Shown: piece after piece, positions 15,188-22,416 of the stretch
How positions within the stretch are numbered: the stretch's first letter is position 1
Layout: each line of letters starts with the position of its first letter
Assembly (NCBI RefSeq): GCF_000237995.1
Contig: NC_016605.1
Location: 868,001 to 932,000, forward strand
Direction: 5' to 3'
Origin: Pediococcus claussenii ATCC BAA-344
Lineage (GTDB): Bacteria; Bacillota; Bacilli; Lactobacillales; Lactobacillaceae
DNA length: 64,000 nucleotides
Translations under genes and position numbers: made by a program
Notes under the pieces: generated by a model
The model's database searches: none
The model's input: the letters and a program-made list of their open reading frames with translations, nothing else
Told to the model about the DNA's origin: nothing

Positions 15188-16293
15188 TGCAAATCAGTTC
15201 AGTATATGTTTTAAAATATTCCAGTAGCGAAGAAGATAGCATTGCTAAATTACCGTTTGAAAATGATCAACTTAGTAATTTATCAGCATTAGTGGAGGAA
15301 CCTAAGAGTAAACTATTGCATGATATTAGTAGTGTGGAAGACGACTCCTTCAATTTTACTCAACGATACTCAGTTACCCTTAAAGAAAGTACTACATCTG
15401 ATACGGATGATACGGAAAAATCTGATAATAGCATTAAAGAGAAAGATCCACATATCATCATACTGGAAGAAATATTTTTAGAACTAAAAAAAAATATTCC
15501 TCTTCTTGATAAACCTAGGGCAATTTTGTCACAAGACAATAAAGTCTTATTCCCCTCTGTAATTTATATGGTGGAGGATGTTAAGGAAGATGTGAGCGCT
15601 AAACATCTATATGTGTATCCTCTAAAAGACTCTATGTCGGTTAGAAATTGTGTTGGCCTTTTTTCTCGTCCTAAAAAATTAGGTTCAACGGACGCGGAGA
15701 AATTAGAGGTCCATGAAGTAGACAATGGATTTTATTTACCAGAAAAAGACTGTATATGTAGTTTTCATGTGAAAACTGTAGGGACACAGCAAAAAATAAT
15801 CAAAACTACTAAAGTGTACAAAGCTTTTGCATTTAGTGAATTATTCGAATTAAAAAAGATAAATGAACGTTATGCTGAGCATACAATCGACAAATTCATT
15901 GCAAAAGATGACCCACTGAAACTAACACAAGATAAATATGGTGTTAGTTTTGCAGGGAATTCTGATGTGGAGGTCAAAAAAGTTAAAGACAAAGTCACTA
16001 GCGATGAGCTTTTGAGTAAGAGTTTTGCTAGATTTAGAGGAACACAAAATAGTACCATTCAAAAAGTAGGGATAGTAAGATTTAAAAAGGCGATAAAGAG
16101 ATTAAATGAATACGTTGATTCTGATGCATCTGCAAATTTTAATAAATTTAATATTCCCACAATCGATGAAGAGAACAAAAAAATTATTGTTAATGAAGAA
16201 CAAGTGGCCGTTTTCGCTGAATTAATTCAAAATAACGTGGTCGAACGCATATTGAATAATTCTATACAGATACCTTATTTTAATAGGTCTTAG
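15184..16293 (+). CDS. kwaB: KwaB-like (DUF4868-type) protein
   Basis: 369 residues, soluble. The N-terminal 110 residues are acidic and variable. From about 210 the pattern follows DUF4868: VYKAFAFSELFELKKINERYAEHTI, then KSFARF, a basic helical stretch VRFKKAIKRLNEY (possible nucleic-acid contact) and the closing KIIVNEEQVAVFAELIQNN. In Kiwa this partner binds the membrane protein KwaA and DNA to stop phage replication. The ATG overlaps the kwaA stop as ATGA. A second ATG follows directly, so the exact start is uncertain by one codon. A terminator follows at 16298-16333. At 369 residues it is somewhat longer than the KwaB proteins I know. Confidence 0.55.
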   Translation: MMQISSVYVLKYSSSEEDSIAKLPFENDQLSNLSALVEEPKSKLLHDISSVEDDSFNFTQRYSVTLKESTTSDTDDTEKSDNSIKEKDPHIIILEEIFLELKKNIPLLDKPRAILSQDNKVLFPSVIYMVEDVKEDVSAKHLYVYPLKDSMSVRNCVGLFSRPKKLGSTDAEKLEVHEVDNGFYLPEKDCICSFHVKTVGTQQKIIKTTKVYKAFAFSELFELKKINERYAEHTIDKFIAKDDPLKLTQDKYGVSFAGNSDVEVKKVKDKVTSDELLSKSFARFRGTQNSTIQKVGIVRFKKAIKRLNEYVDSDASANFNKFNIPTIDEENKKIIVNEEQVAVFAELIQNNVVERILNNSIQIPYFNRS

Positions 16294-16297
16294 GGTA

Positions 16298-16333
16298 AAG
16301 CCTCTCACATAATTGTGGTAGGCTTATTTTTTT
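16298..16333 (+). terminator. terminator of the Kiwa-like operon
   Basis: AAGCCTCTCACA and TGTGGTAGGCTT pair over 12 positions with a TAAT loop, then ATTTTTTT. It is very close to the KwaB-like stop codon. Confidence 0.85.
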
Positions 16334-16350
16334 GTAAAAAAATTTGAAAT

Positions 16351-16410
16351 TATATGTAAATCTAGTTGTATATATGTAAATCTAGTTGTATATATGTAAA
16401 TCTAGTTGTA
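16351..16410 (+). repeat. three perfect tandem 20-bp repeats overlapping a promoter
   Basis: TATATGTAAATCTAGTTGTA occurs three times without interruption (16351-16370, 16371-16390, 16391-16410). The second and third copies supply the -35 and part of the -10 of the promoter below. Such an array is typical of an operator bound cooperatively by a small DNA-binding protein; the HTH protein at 16704-16931 is the obvious candidate. Confidence 0.9.
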
Positions 16411-16414
16411 TAAT
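16386..16414 (+). promoter_or_regulatory. promoter embedded in the 20-bp repeat array
   Basis: -35 TTGTAT (16386-16391), 17-base spacer, -10 TATAAT (16409-16414). It drives the small-peptide gene with GGGAGG at 16431-16436. Confidence 0.65.
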
Positions 16415-16444
16415 AAATATATAAAGTTAAGGGAGGTGGTTAAG

Positions 16445-16552
16445 TTGAAAGGTAGGCATCAAAAAGAGCCAGATAAAGATTCAATCATGTTACTACTGAC
16501 GATAGTCAACACGATAATAGCAATCCTTACATGGCTCGGAATAAAAAGATAA
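16445..16552 (+). CDS. 35-residue membrane peptide, TTG start
   Basis: TTG 16445 follows GGGAGG by 8 bases. The product has a charged head (MKGRHQKEPDKDS), one 16-18 residue hydrophobic helix (IMLLLTIVNTIIAILTWL) and a basic tail (GIKR). Size, single helix and its own terminator 5 bases after the stop resemble type I toxin messages, but I see no antisense RNA and no named family. It could equally be a small membrane regulator. It is the first gene of a three-gene cassette. Confidence 0.6.
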   Translation: MKGRHQKEPDKDSIMLLLTIVNTIIAILTWLGIKR

Positions 16553-16556
16553 GGTC

Positions 16557-16576
16557 GAGGGGCATAGCCCCTTTTT
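16557..16576 (+). terminator. terminator after the first small-peptide gene
   Basis: GGGGC-ATA-GCCCC followed by TTTTT. A compact, strong hairpin makes a transcript of about 160 bases from the upstream promoter. Read-through would be needed to reach the next two genes. Confidence 0.85.
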
Positions 16577-16610
16577 CCTGTATTCATTTTATCACAAGGA
16601 GGATACTGAA

Positions 16611-16703
16611 ATGAAGAAAGAAACTAAGCAAAACTTAGCAATTATGTTTTTGGTTGTAGCATTGGTATTTTGGATAATGTCCTTTTTGAAAGTGTGGTTC
16701 TAA
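16611..16703 (+). CDS. 30-residue membrane peptide
   Basis: ATG 16611 with AGGAGG about 8 bases upstream. A lysine-rich head (MKKETKQN) is followed by one hydrophobic helix (LAIMFLVVALVFWIMSFL) and KVWF. Its stop codon abuts the next start codon (TAAATG), so it is coupled to the HTH gene. Function unknown; the good RBS and coupling make it a real gene rather than chance. Confidence 0.55.
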   Translation: MKKETKQNLAIMFLVVALVFWIMSFLKVWF

Positions 16704-16931
16704 ATGAAGATATTAAAAAAATACTTTGAAGAAAATAACTTAACAGCCTATAGAGTTGGCAAGGATAATGAAATGCCAAATCAAACAATTCGTAAACAAT
16801 TAGAAAACAATGGACTAGATAGGTTATCGTGGAAAGTTTTAAAAGCAATCGCTAACTCATTAAATAAATCTGTTGGCGAAGTTGCTGATGAATTAATCAA
16901 ATTAGAAAACAAAAACACTACTTCAAAATAG
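16704..16931 (+). CDS. small helix-turn-helix protein
   Basis: 75 residues, essentially one HTH domain: LTAYRVGKDNEMPNQTIRKQ (helices two and three) and WKVLKAIANSLNKSVGEVAD. Related to Cro/CI-type regulators of phages and plasmids. It lacks its own clear RBS and probably depends on translation of the 30-residue peptide. It is the likely binder of the three 20-bp repeats upstream, making the cassette self-regulated. That link is inference. Confidence 0.65.
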   Translation: MKILKKYFEENNLTAYRVGKDNEMPNQTIRKQLENNGLDRLSWKVLKAIANSLNKSVGEVADELIKLENKNTTSK

Positions 16932-16946
16932 AGGTAGTATTTTTTA
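16916..16946 (+). terminator. terminator of the small-peptide/HTH cassette
   Basis: ACTACTT and AGGTAGT pair (one G-T), followed by ATTTTTT. The left arm lies inside the last codons of the HTH gene. Confidence 0.65.
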
Positions 16947-17060
16947 ACTATTATTTAGATTAAAGAGTCAAAGGGTAAAATAGACGTATAAACTCTATAG
17001 CACCATCGTAGCACCATTCGTTTTATTTCATATAATATTCTCAATATATTCTATAAAAAC

Positions 17061-17104
17061 AAAAGTGGCTTAACATCAACGTTCATAAGATGTTAGCCAC
17101 TTTT
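17061..17104 (-). terminator. terminator downstream of tRNA-Ser
   Basis: On the minus strand AAAAGTGGCTAACATC and GATGTTAAGCCACTTTT form a stem of about 16 bp with one bulge, then GTTTTTAT. The symmetric A and T tracts would let it act on either strand. Confidence 0.75.
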
Positions 17105-17134
17105 ATAGTTTTCTCGTAATGTTCTTAGAACCTT

Positions 17135-17153
17135 CTATAAAGGAGAGTACAGG
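17135..17153 (+). repeat. candidate right attachment site (attR) at the tRNA-Ser 3' end
   Basis: CTATAAAGGAGAGTACAGG covers the last 12 bases of the tRNA and 7 bases beyond; 16 of 19 bases match 4062-4080. Integration into tRNA 3' ends is the commonest strategy of tyrosine integrases. Confidence 0.4.
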
Positions 17154-17228
17154 ATTTGAACCTGCGCGCCGGTATTAGCCGGTTCGCCGGATTTCGAGTC
17201 CGGTGCATTACCACTCTGCCAACTCTCC
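17142..17228 (-). tRNA. tRNA-Ser (anticodon CGA)
   Basis: The 87-base cloverleaf has acceptor GGAGAGT/ACTCTCC, anticodon stem CCGGA/TCCGG with loop CTCGAAA (anticodon CGA), a long variable arm with stem CCGG/CCGG as in serine tRNAs, and T-arm GCAGG-TTCAAAT-CCTGT. CCA is not encoded. The base after the acceptor, the discriminator, is T, while bacterial serine tRNAs usually have G. It reads UCG and is transcribed leftward, toward the island. Confidence 0.93.
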
Positions 17229-17471
17229 ATAACAAATTAAAGTATACAAAAAAAGAAAATATATTGCAAGATGTTCCGTGTAGTAGAGATGAAATAGCAC
17301 ATTATTTATGGAATTTGAAAACCAAATGAGCACAATAAAAAAGTAAAATCTTTTTAAAAAATTGAACATACTTGACAGATGTGTATATTTATAAGCTTAT
17401 TTGATTGTAAATTTTACTCTTACATAGTAGTATATTATAGTGCTAGATTGGCTCGAAGGCGGGTGATAATA

Positions 17472-19328
17472 ATGGCAAGATCAATTCCCGAAGAGGTTGT
17501 GGAACAGGTTCGTAATTCCGTGGACATTGTCGATGTAGTGAGTAGACACGTGCAACTTAAAAAAATGGGAAAGAACCTTTTTGGTATTTGCCCTTTTCAC
17601 GAAGAACGAACTCCTTCCTTTTCGGTTTCGGAAGATAAACAAATTTTTCACTGTTTTAGTTGTGGGAGAGGAGGAAATGTTTTTCGATTTTTGATGGATT
17701 TGGAAAATCTGAGTTTTCCAGAATCTGTTCAGAAGGTTGCGGAGTTTACTAACATGCAACTTGATCAGTCGTATTTTAGTAAATCTCAAGTTGAGCAGTA
17801 TTCTAGCCAACAAAGTGAACAGATCACTCTATATAAGGAAGCTGCGAATTTATATACACATATTTTAAAAAATACTAGGCTTGGAGAAGATGCTCTTAAC
17901 TATTTAAATGAGCGTGGAATCACGGAAGATGATATTAACGTTTTTCAAATGGGGTTCGCTCCGTCAGATAATCTTTTAGTGGAATATTGCAAAGAACATA
18001 ATATTGATTATGAACAGATGCGAAAGTCTGGACTATTTGTGGAAAGTGATGCCGGGGAACTACATGATCGTTTTTTTAATCGTATTATGTTTCCAATTAA
18101 AAATCAGTTAGGAAATGTTGTAGCTTTTTCGGGCCGAGTTTTAGAAAAAAAAGAAAATCAGCCTAAATATTTAAACAGTCCTGAATCTGAAATTTTTAAT
18201 AAAGGGCGCACTTTGTATAACTTCGATAGAGTTCGATCGCTAATTTCTCAAAAGCGTTCTATTATTTTGTTTGAAGGCTTTATGGATGTTATTGCTGCTA
18301 ATCGAGCAGGTACAACAAATGGAATTGCTTCAATGGGTACGAGTTTGACATCAGATCAAGTTACAATGATGGCTCGAGTAGCAAAGGAAGTGGTTATTTG
18401 TTATGATGGCGATGATGCTGGTCAGAATGCCATTGCGCGTGCAATTCAATTAATTGAGCAGGAAAGTTCTTTAAAAATCAAGATTGTGTTTTTGCCAGAT
18501 GGGCAAGATCCGGATGAATATGTTAAAAATAATGGTTCAAAAAACTTTGAACAGTTGATGTCAAGCAGTGGTGAAAGCAGTACGGCCTTCTATCTTAAGT
18601 ATGACCGTCACGGCTTAAATTTAACTAATGAAAATGACCAGGTCGCATATATCAGACAATCAATTGAGCGTATTTCACGATTAAACGACTCAATTGAACA
18701 GGATATTTATTTAAAGCAGTTATCTGATGAATTTAGCATTGATATTGGTGATTTAAAGCAACAAATGAATCATGTCTATGCTGACCAAACAATTCGTCAG
18801 AACAATAGGGATCAAAGGAGTACGTTTGTTTCCGAGGGTGAGACAAGACTTACAAATGCAGTATCGACGCCCACAAAACCACTTAGTAAAGTGGAACGGG
18901 CAGAGAGGCTGCTGCTATATCGAGCTTTAAACGAACATGATGTTTGGATTAAATTGCAAGGTACCCCGGGTTTTTTCTTTCCGGACACAAACTTTCAAAC
19001 GGTTTATGTTTTGGCGGGTGATTATTTAAACGCACATGCTGAATATGATGCAGCAAGTTTTATTGATTATTTGAAAAAGCCAGAATTTCAAAGGGTGATT
19101 GCAGACTTAGAGACAATTAATGTAAGTGATCTATCAAGCGGGACCGAAGTGGATGATTATATAAAAGTAATTAAAGATGATGCTCCACTTTCTAGTCAGA
19201 TTGAGGCTACAACCAATGATTTGAATGAAGCGGTCCGATTAGGTAATCAAAAACTACAAGAAGAGTTAACGATTAGACTAGTAACGTTATTCCAGCAACA
19301 AAAGGTTCAAAATAGGGGAGGAAACTAG
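17472..19328 (+). CDS. dnaG: DNA primase
   Basis: 618 residues from ATG 17472; upstream in-frame starts would add a non-homologous hydrophobic stretch and are rejected. It makes RNA primers for the replisome. The N-terminal CHC2 zinc finger uses C40, H43, C61 and C64 (CPFH...CFSC). The catalytic TOPRIM core shows [11 protein letters not shown] and [14 protein letters not shown]. The C-terminal region would contact the replicative helicase. The RBS is poor (GAAGG or GGGTG). The stop codon is one base from the rpoD start, the familiar macromolecular-synthesis operon. Confidence 0.97.
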   Translation: MARSIPEEVVEQVRNSVDIVDVVSRHVQLKKMGKNLFGICPFHEERTPSFSVSEDKQIFHCFSCGRGGNVFRFLMDLENLSFPESVQKVAEFTNMQLDQSYFSKSQVEQYSSQQSEQITLYKEAANLYTHILKNTRLGEDALNYLNERGITEDDINVFQMGFAPSDNLLVEYCKEHNIDYEQMRKSGLFVESDAGELHDRFFNRIMFPIKNQLGNVVAFSGRVLEKKENQPKYLNSPESEIFNKGRTLYNFDRVRSLISQKRSIILFEGFMDVIAANRAGTTNGIASMGTSLTSDQVTMMARVAKEVVICYDGDDAGQNAIARAIQLIEQESSLKIKIVFLPDGQDPDEYVKNNGSKNFEQLMSSSGESSTAFYLKYDRHGLNLTNENDQVAYIRQSIERISRLNDSIEQDIYLKQLSDEFSIDIGDLKQQMNHVYADQTIRQNNRDQRSTFVSEGETRLTNAVSTPTKPLSKVERAERLLLYRALNEHDVWIKLQGTPGFFFPDTNFQTVYVLAGDYLNAHAEYDAASFIDYLKKPEFQRVIADLETINVSDLSSGTEVDDYIKVIKDDAPLSSQIEATTNDLNEAVRLGNQKLQEELTIRLVTLFQQQKVQNRGGN

Positions 19329-19329
19329 T

Positions 19330-20472
19330 ATGGCTACCAAGAAAACTACAACTAAGAGTAAAAAAAAGAGTGAAGAAATTATCAATACACCAAAATTTAA
19401 GAAGGCTGTTGATAGTTTAATTAAAGTCCATAAAGCTGAGAAAACTATTCAATATGATGATCTCTCTGACGAAATTGTCAAACCATTCAGTTTATCTGAT
19501 GAAGAAACTGATGATTTGATCCAAAAGGTTGAAGATGCCGGAATTAGTGTTGTTGACGAAAATGGTGATCCAAGTGAAAAAGCGTTAAAAACACAGGAAG
19601 TTACCAAAGAAGAGCTAGATGATACAAAAGCACCTGCAGGAGTTAAAATCAATGATCCGGTTCGTATGTATCTGAAAGAAATTGGACGAGTATCACTTTT
19701 AACTGCTGATGAAGAAGTAGAATTAGCCCTTCGAATTGAAAATGGTGATGAACGAGCAAAACAAGAGTTAGCCGAAGCAAACTTACGATTGGTTGTATCA
19801 ATTGCTAAACGTTATGTTGGACGTGGAATGCAATTCCTTGACCTTATTCAGGAAGGTAATATGGGCTTAATGAAGGCTGTTGAAAAGTTTGATTATCGCA
19901 AGGGATTTAAGTTTTCAACGTACGCAACTTGGTGGATTAGACAAGCGATTACTCGCGCAATTGCGGATCAAGCTCGTACTATTCGAATCCCAGTTCATAT
20001 GGTAGAAACCATTAACAAACTTATTCGAATTCAACGTCAGTTACTGCAAGATCTAGGCCGTGAACCAATGCCTGAAGAAATTGGGGCTGAAATGGATATG
20101 CAGACTGAAAAAGTTCGGGAGATTCTAAAGATTGCTCAAGAACCAGTCTCATTGGAAACGCCTATTGGTGAAGAGGACGATTCACATCTTGGTGATTTCA
20201 TCGAAGATCAAGATGCGACTAGTCCTGCCGATCATGCTGCATATGAACTTCTTAAGGAACAATTGGAAGGTGTTTTAGAGACACTAACTGATCGTGAAGA
20301 AAATGTGCTCAGACTGAGATTCGGGTTGGATGATGGTCGTACAAGAACTCTTGAAGAAGTCGGCAAGGTGTTTGGCGTTACTCGCGAACGCATTCGTCAA
20401 ATTGAGGCAAAAGCACTTCGTAAATTGCGCCATCCGTCTCGTTCAAAACAGTTAAAGGATTTCTTAGAGTAA
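19330..20472 (+). CDS. rpoD: RNA polymerase primary sigma factor SigA
   Basis: 380 residues. A Lys-rich N-terminal region 1.1 is followed by region 1.2 ([21 protein letters not shown]), region 2 ([34 protein letters not shown], which melts and reads the -10), region 3 and region 4.2 ([19 protein letters not shown], which reads the -35). The SD AGGGGAGG lies within the end of dnaG. It is directly coupled to dnaG and followed by a terminator. It directs housekeeping transcription. Confidence 0.98.
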   Translation: MATKKTTTKSKKKSEEIINTPKFKKAVDSLIKVHKAEKTIQYDDLSDEIVKPFSLSDEETDDLIQKVEDAGISVVDENGDPSEKALKTQEVTKEELDDTKAPAGVKINDPVRMYLKEIGRVSLLTADEEVELALRIENGDERAKQELAEANLRLVVSIAKRYVGRGMQFLDLIQEGNMGLMKAVEKFDYRKGFKFSTYATWWIRQAITRAIADQARTIRIPVHMVETINKLIRIQRQLLQDLGREPMPEEIGAEMDMQTEKVREILKIAQEPVSLETPIGEEDDSHLGDFIEDQDATSPADHAAYELLKEQLEGVLETLTDREENVLRLRFGLDDGRTRTLEEVGKVFGVTRERIRQIEAKALRKLRHPSRSKQLKDFLE

Positions 20473-20481
20473 TTATTGATT

Positions 20482-20523
20482 AAGTCTCGAATTAAGTCAC
20501 TAGACTAGAATCGAGGCTTTTTA
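20482..20523 (+). terminator. terminator of the dnaG-rpoD operon
   Basis: AAGTCTCGA and TCGAGGCTT pair over nine bases (one G-T) around a 20-base loop, then TTTTT. Confidence 0.8.
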
Positions 20524-20571
20524 CATATGGCTTATAATTTAAAATACACATAATTTTGAGGAAATATTTTT

Positions 20572-21264
20572 ATGAATGGAAAAAATTTATCACCACGACT
20601 AAAAAAAGTTTCAAGTCTTGTCCCCAGTGGTGTTCGTTTGGCTGACATCGGGTCAGACCATGCTTATTTACCTATTAATTTAGTTTTGAATAAAAGAGTT
20701 AATTTTGCGGTGGCGGGAGAAGTTGCTGAAGGACCATTTCTAAATTCAAAAAGTGAAATTCAAAAGAGTGGATTAAGCGAATTCATTATTGCTAGGTTAG
20801 GAAATGGATTAGAGGTTATTCAGAATAAAGATCACTTAGATGCTGTCTCAATTGCTGGAATGGGAGGAATCTTAATCAGCAATATTCTTGAAGCAGGAAT
20901 TGAAAAATTGTCTGGCATTAATTATTTGGTTTTACAACCTAATGTGGGTGAACTGGAGTTGAGAAACTGGCTTCAAAGGAACCATTTTAAGATAGTAGAA
21001 GAACATATTGTTGCTGAAGACTTTCATGTTTATGAGATGCTATTAGCGGTTCCTGGAGAAATGGCATTAACTCCCTCTGAACTAAAGTTTGGTCCAATTC
21101 TAATGAGGAAGAAGTCCGATTTATTTATAAAAAAATGGAACCAAGAATTATCGCGACTATCTAAAATCAAGGAAAAATTATCTGGAAATGCCGATTTAAA
21201 AATGCAGACAAAATTGAAAAATATAGAGACAGAAATGCAATTAATTCAGGAGGTGCTCTCGTGA
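20572..21264 (+). CDS. trmK: tRNA (adenine-22-N1)-methyltransferase
   Basis: 230 residues. It methylates A22 in the D-arm of tRNAs using S-adenosylmethionine. Motif I is RLADIGSDHAYLPI (about 22-35), and VSIAGMGGILI with LVLQPN is the catalytic NPPY-like region of the COG2384 family. The C-terminal 60 residues are a charged coiled coil as in the Bacillus enzyme. RBS GAGGAAA. It overlaps the next gene by four bases (GTGA), the standard trmK-nif3 pair after rpoD. Confidence 0.93.
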   Translation: MNGKNLSPRLKKVSSLVPSGVRLADIGSDHAYLPINLVLNKRVNFAVAGEVAEGPFLNSKSEIQKSGLSEFIIARLGNGLEVIQNKDHLDAVSIAGMGGILISNILEAGIEKLSGINYLVLQPNVGELELRNWLQRNHFKIVEEHIVAEDFHVYEMLLAVPGEMALTPSELKFGPILMRKKSDLFIKKWNQELSRLSKIKEKLSGNADLKMQTKLKNIETEMQLIQEVLS

Positions 21265-22046
21265 AAGTTCAAGATATAACAAATCGATTTGAAGAATTCG
21301 CTCCTAAAAAGTTAGCTTTCCCAGGAGATCCGATAGGGTTACAAATTGGAAATTTGAATCAAGAAATATCGAAAATTTTAGTTACCCTAGATGTACGACC
21401 TAATGTAGTTGAAGAAGCAATTAAAAATGGATGTAATATGATTTTTTCACATCATCCTGTCATGTTTAGGCCGGTTAAAAATTTGGATTTAACGATCGCG
21501 CAAAATAAAATGTACGCAGACATTATAAAGAATAATATTACAGTTTATTCTGCTCACACAAATTTAGATGTGGTCGAAGGAGGAATGAATGACTGGTTAG
21601 CTGATGAGATAGGATTAATTCAAAAAACAAATCTTGAAACATCAAGTGGAAGTATTGGGAAATTTGGAATCTTAAGATCAAAAGTTAGTATAGTGAACTT
21701 TTCAAAGTTTTTGAAAAAGCAATTTAACTTGGATGGGATTAGAGTGATTTCAGACAGCTATGATAGAGACATACAAAAAGTTGCGGTGATAGGTGGAGAT
21801 GGCGGAAAATTCTACCCAGAGGTTGTTGCACAGAACTGTGATGCATTTATTACTGGAGATGTTTACTATCATACTGGGCACGACATGGAATCTGAAGGGC
21901 TATCAGTTTTTGATGTTGGACATAATGTTGAAAAAATTTGTATTCCAAAATTAAGCCAACTTTTTAAGCAATGGAAAAACGAAGAACAATGGAATATTGA
22001 AATTGTTGAATCAAAAGTAAATACTAATCCATATCGCTTTTTTTAA
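21261..22046 (+). CDS. Nif3-like dinuclear metal-centre protein (YqfO family)
   Basis: 261 residues from GTG 21261 with CAGGAGG upstream. Metal-ligand motifs: SHHPVMFRP (about 66), SAHTNLD (about 102) and the C-terminal DVGHNVEK. The biochemical role is unsettled; the family is annotated as GTP cyclohydrolase 1 type 2 homolog. At 261 residues it lacks the extra PII-like insert seen in the roughly 370-residue Bacillus YqfO. Coupled to trmK; a bidirectional terminator follows. Confidence 0.92.
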   Translation: MKVQDITNRFEEFAPKKLAFPGDPIGLQIGNLNQEISKILVTLDVRPNVVEEAIKNGCNMIFSHHPVMFRPVKNLDLTIAQNKMYADIIKNNITVYSAHTNLDVVEGGMNDWLADEIGLIQKTNLETSSGSIGKFGILRSKVSIVNFSKFLKKQFNLDGIRVISDSYDRDIQKVAVIGGDGGKFYPEVVAQNCDAFITGDVYYHTGHDMESEGLSVFDVGHNVEKICIPKLSQLFKQWKNEEQWNIEIVESKVNTNPYRFF

Positions 22047-22083
22047 TGATATTGGACTGCTTAAACAATGTTTTAGATAAATA

Positions 22084-22117
22084 AAAATAGTCGAGGATTT
22101 CTCTCGACTATTTTTTA
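22084..22117. terminator. bidirectional terminator between the nif3-like gene and the YjzD-like gene
   Basis: AAAATAGTCGAG and CTCGACTATTTTTT form a 12-bp stem with a five-base loop and a T run on + and A/T-rich flank on -. It serves both converging genes; its right arm runs into the end of the minus-strand gene. Confidence 0.85.
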
Positions 22118-22284
22118 CTACCAGAAATAACTGGAACAAGATTTGCGGTGAGTAAGGCAACAAGTGCTGCAACCACACCAATAATTATTGGATTATCAGG
22201 AAGTTTATCAAGTGCTCCACCAATATATCCAACAACTTCGCCAAATAAAATGGACCAAAAAATAATTGTAAGCTGCTTAGCCAT
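22108..22284 (-). CDS. small YjzD/DUF2929-like membrane protein
   Basis: 58 residues from ATG 22284 with AAAGGGGC upstream; a longer in-frame start at 22314 lacks a ribosome site. Two hydrophobic helices (about 5-23 and 33-53) with FWSILFGEVVGYIGG match DUF2929, a family often found between the nif3-like gene and dnaE in lactobacilli. Function unknown. It is the only minus-strand gene in this operon region. Confidence 0.7.
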   Translation of the reverse strand: MAKQLTIIFWSILFGEVVGYIGGALDKLPDNPIIIGVVAALVALLTANLVPVISGSKK

Positions 22285-22416
22285 GATTTTGCCCCTTTCT
22301 AAAACACTCAACATTCTAGCACAATAAGTAAAAAAAACAAACTGCGGAATTCTTTTCTTTATAGATGTTCTTAGTTACAATTATCATAGATAATCCAATA
22401 GCAAAGAGGGAAAACT

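Larger units (their letters stand above)
4062..17153. mobile_element. degenerate prophage island carrying defence-type cargo, between a putative attL and the tRNA-Ser 3' end
   Basis: The island runs from an integrase pseudogene through SIR2-like debris, an envelope gene cluster, a CI-like repressor, ImmA debris, an antirepressor fragment, a holin fragment and a lysin, to a Kiwa-like pair and a small-peptide cassette. The gene order (leftward integrase and immunity genes, rightward early genes then lysis genes) is that of a temperate Siphovirus of lactic acid bacteria, but all packaging, head and tail genes are absent. Possible edges are a 16/19 match between 4062-4080 and 17135-17153, the latter covering the 3' end of tRNA-Ser. 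The phage nature is well supported; the exact borders are inferred. Confidence 0.75.

Noticed and set aside
16351-16410. Three short perfect repeats as a CRISPR array
   Set aside because: The 20-bp units are directly adjacent with no spacers, overlap a promoter and have no cas genes nearby; an operator is the better reading.
17000-17022. TAGCACCAT repeated twice as an integrase arm-site or the attachment core
   Set aside because: The direct repeat is short and no copy was found near the integrase; the tRNA-end match is a better candidate.
17379-17471. Longer DnaG starting upstream with a hydrophobic leader
   Set aside because: DnaG is cytoplasmic, the extra residues are not family-like, and the family start MARSIPEE is at 17472.
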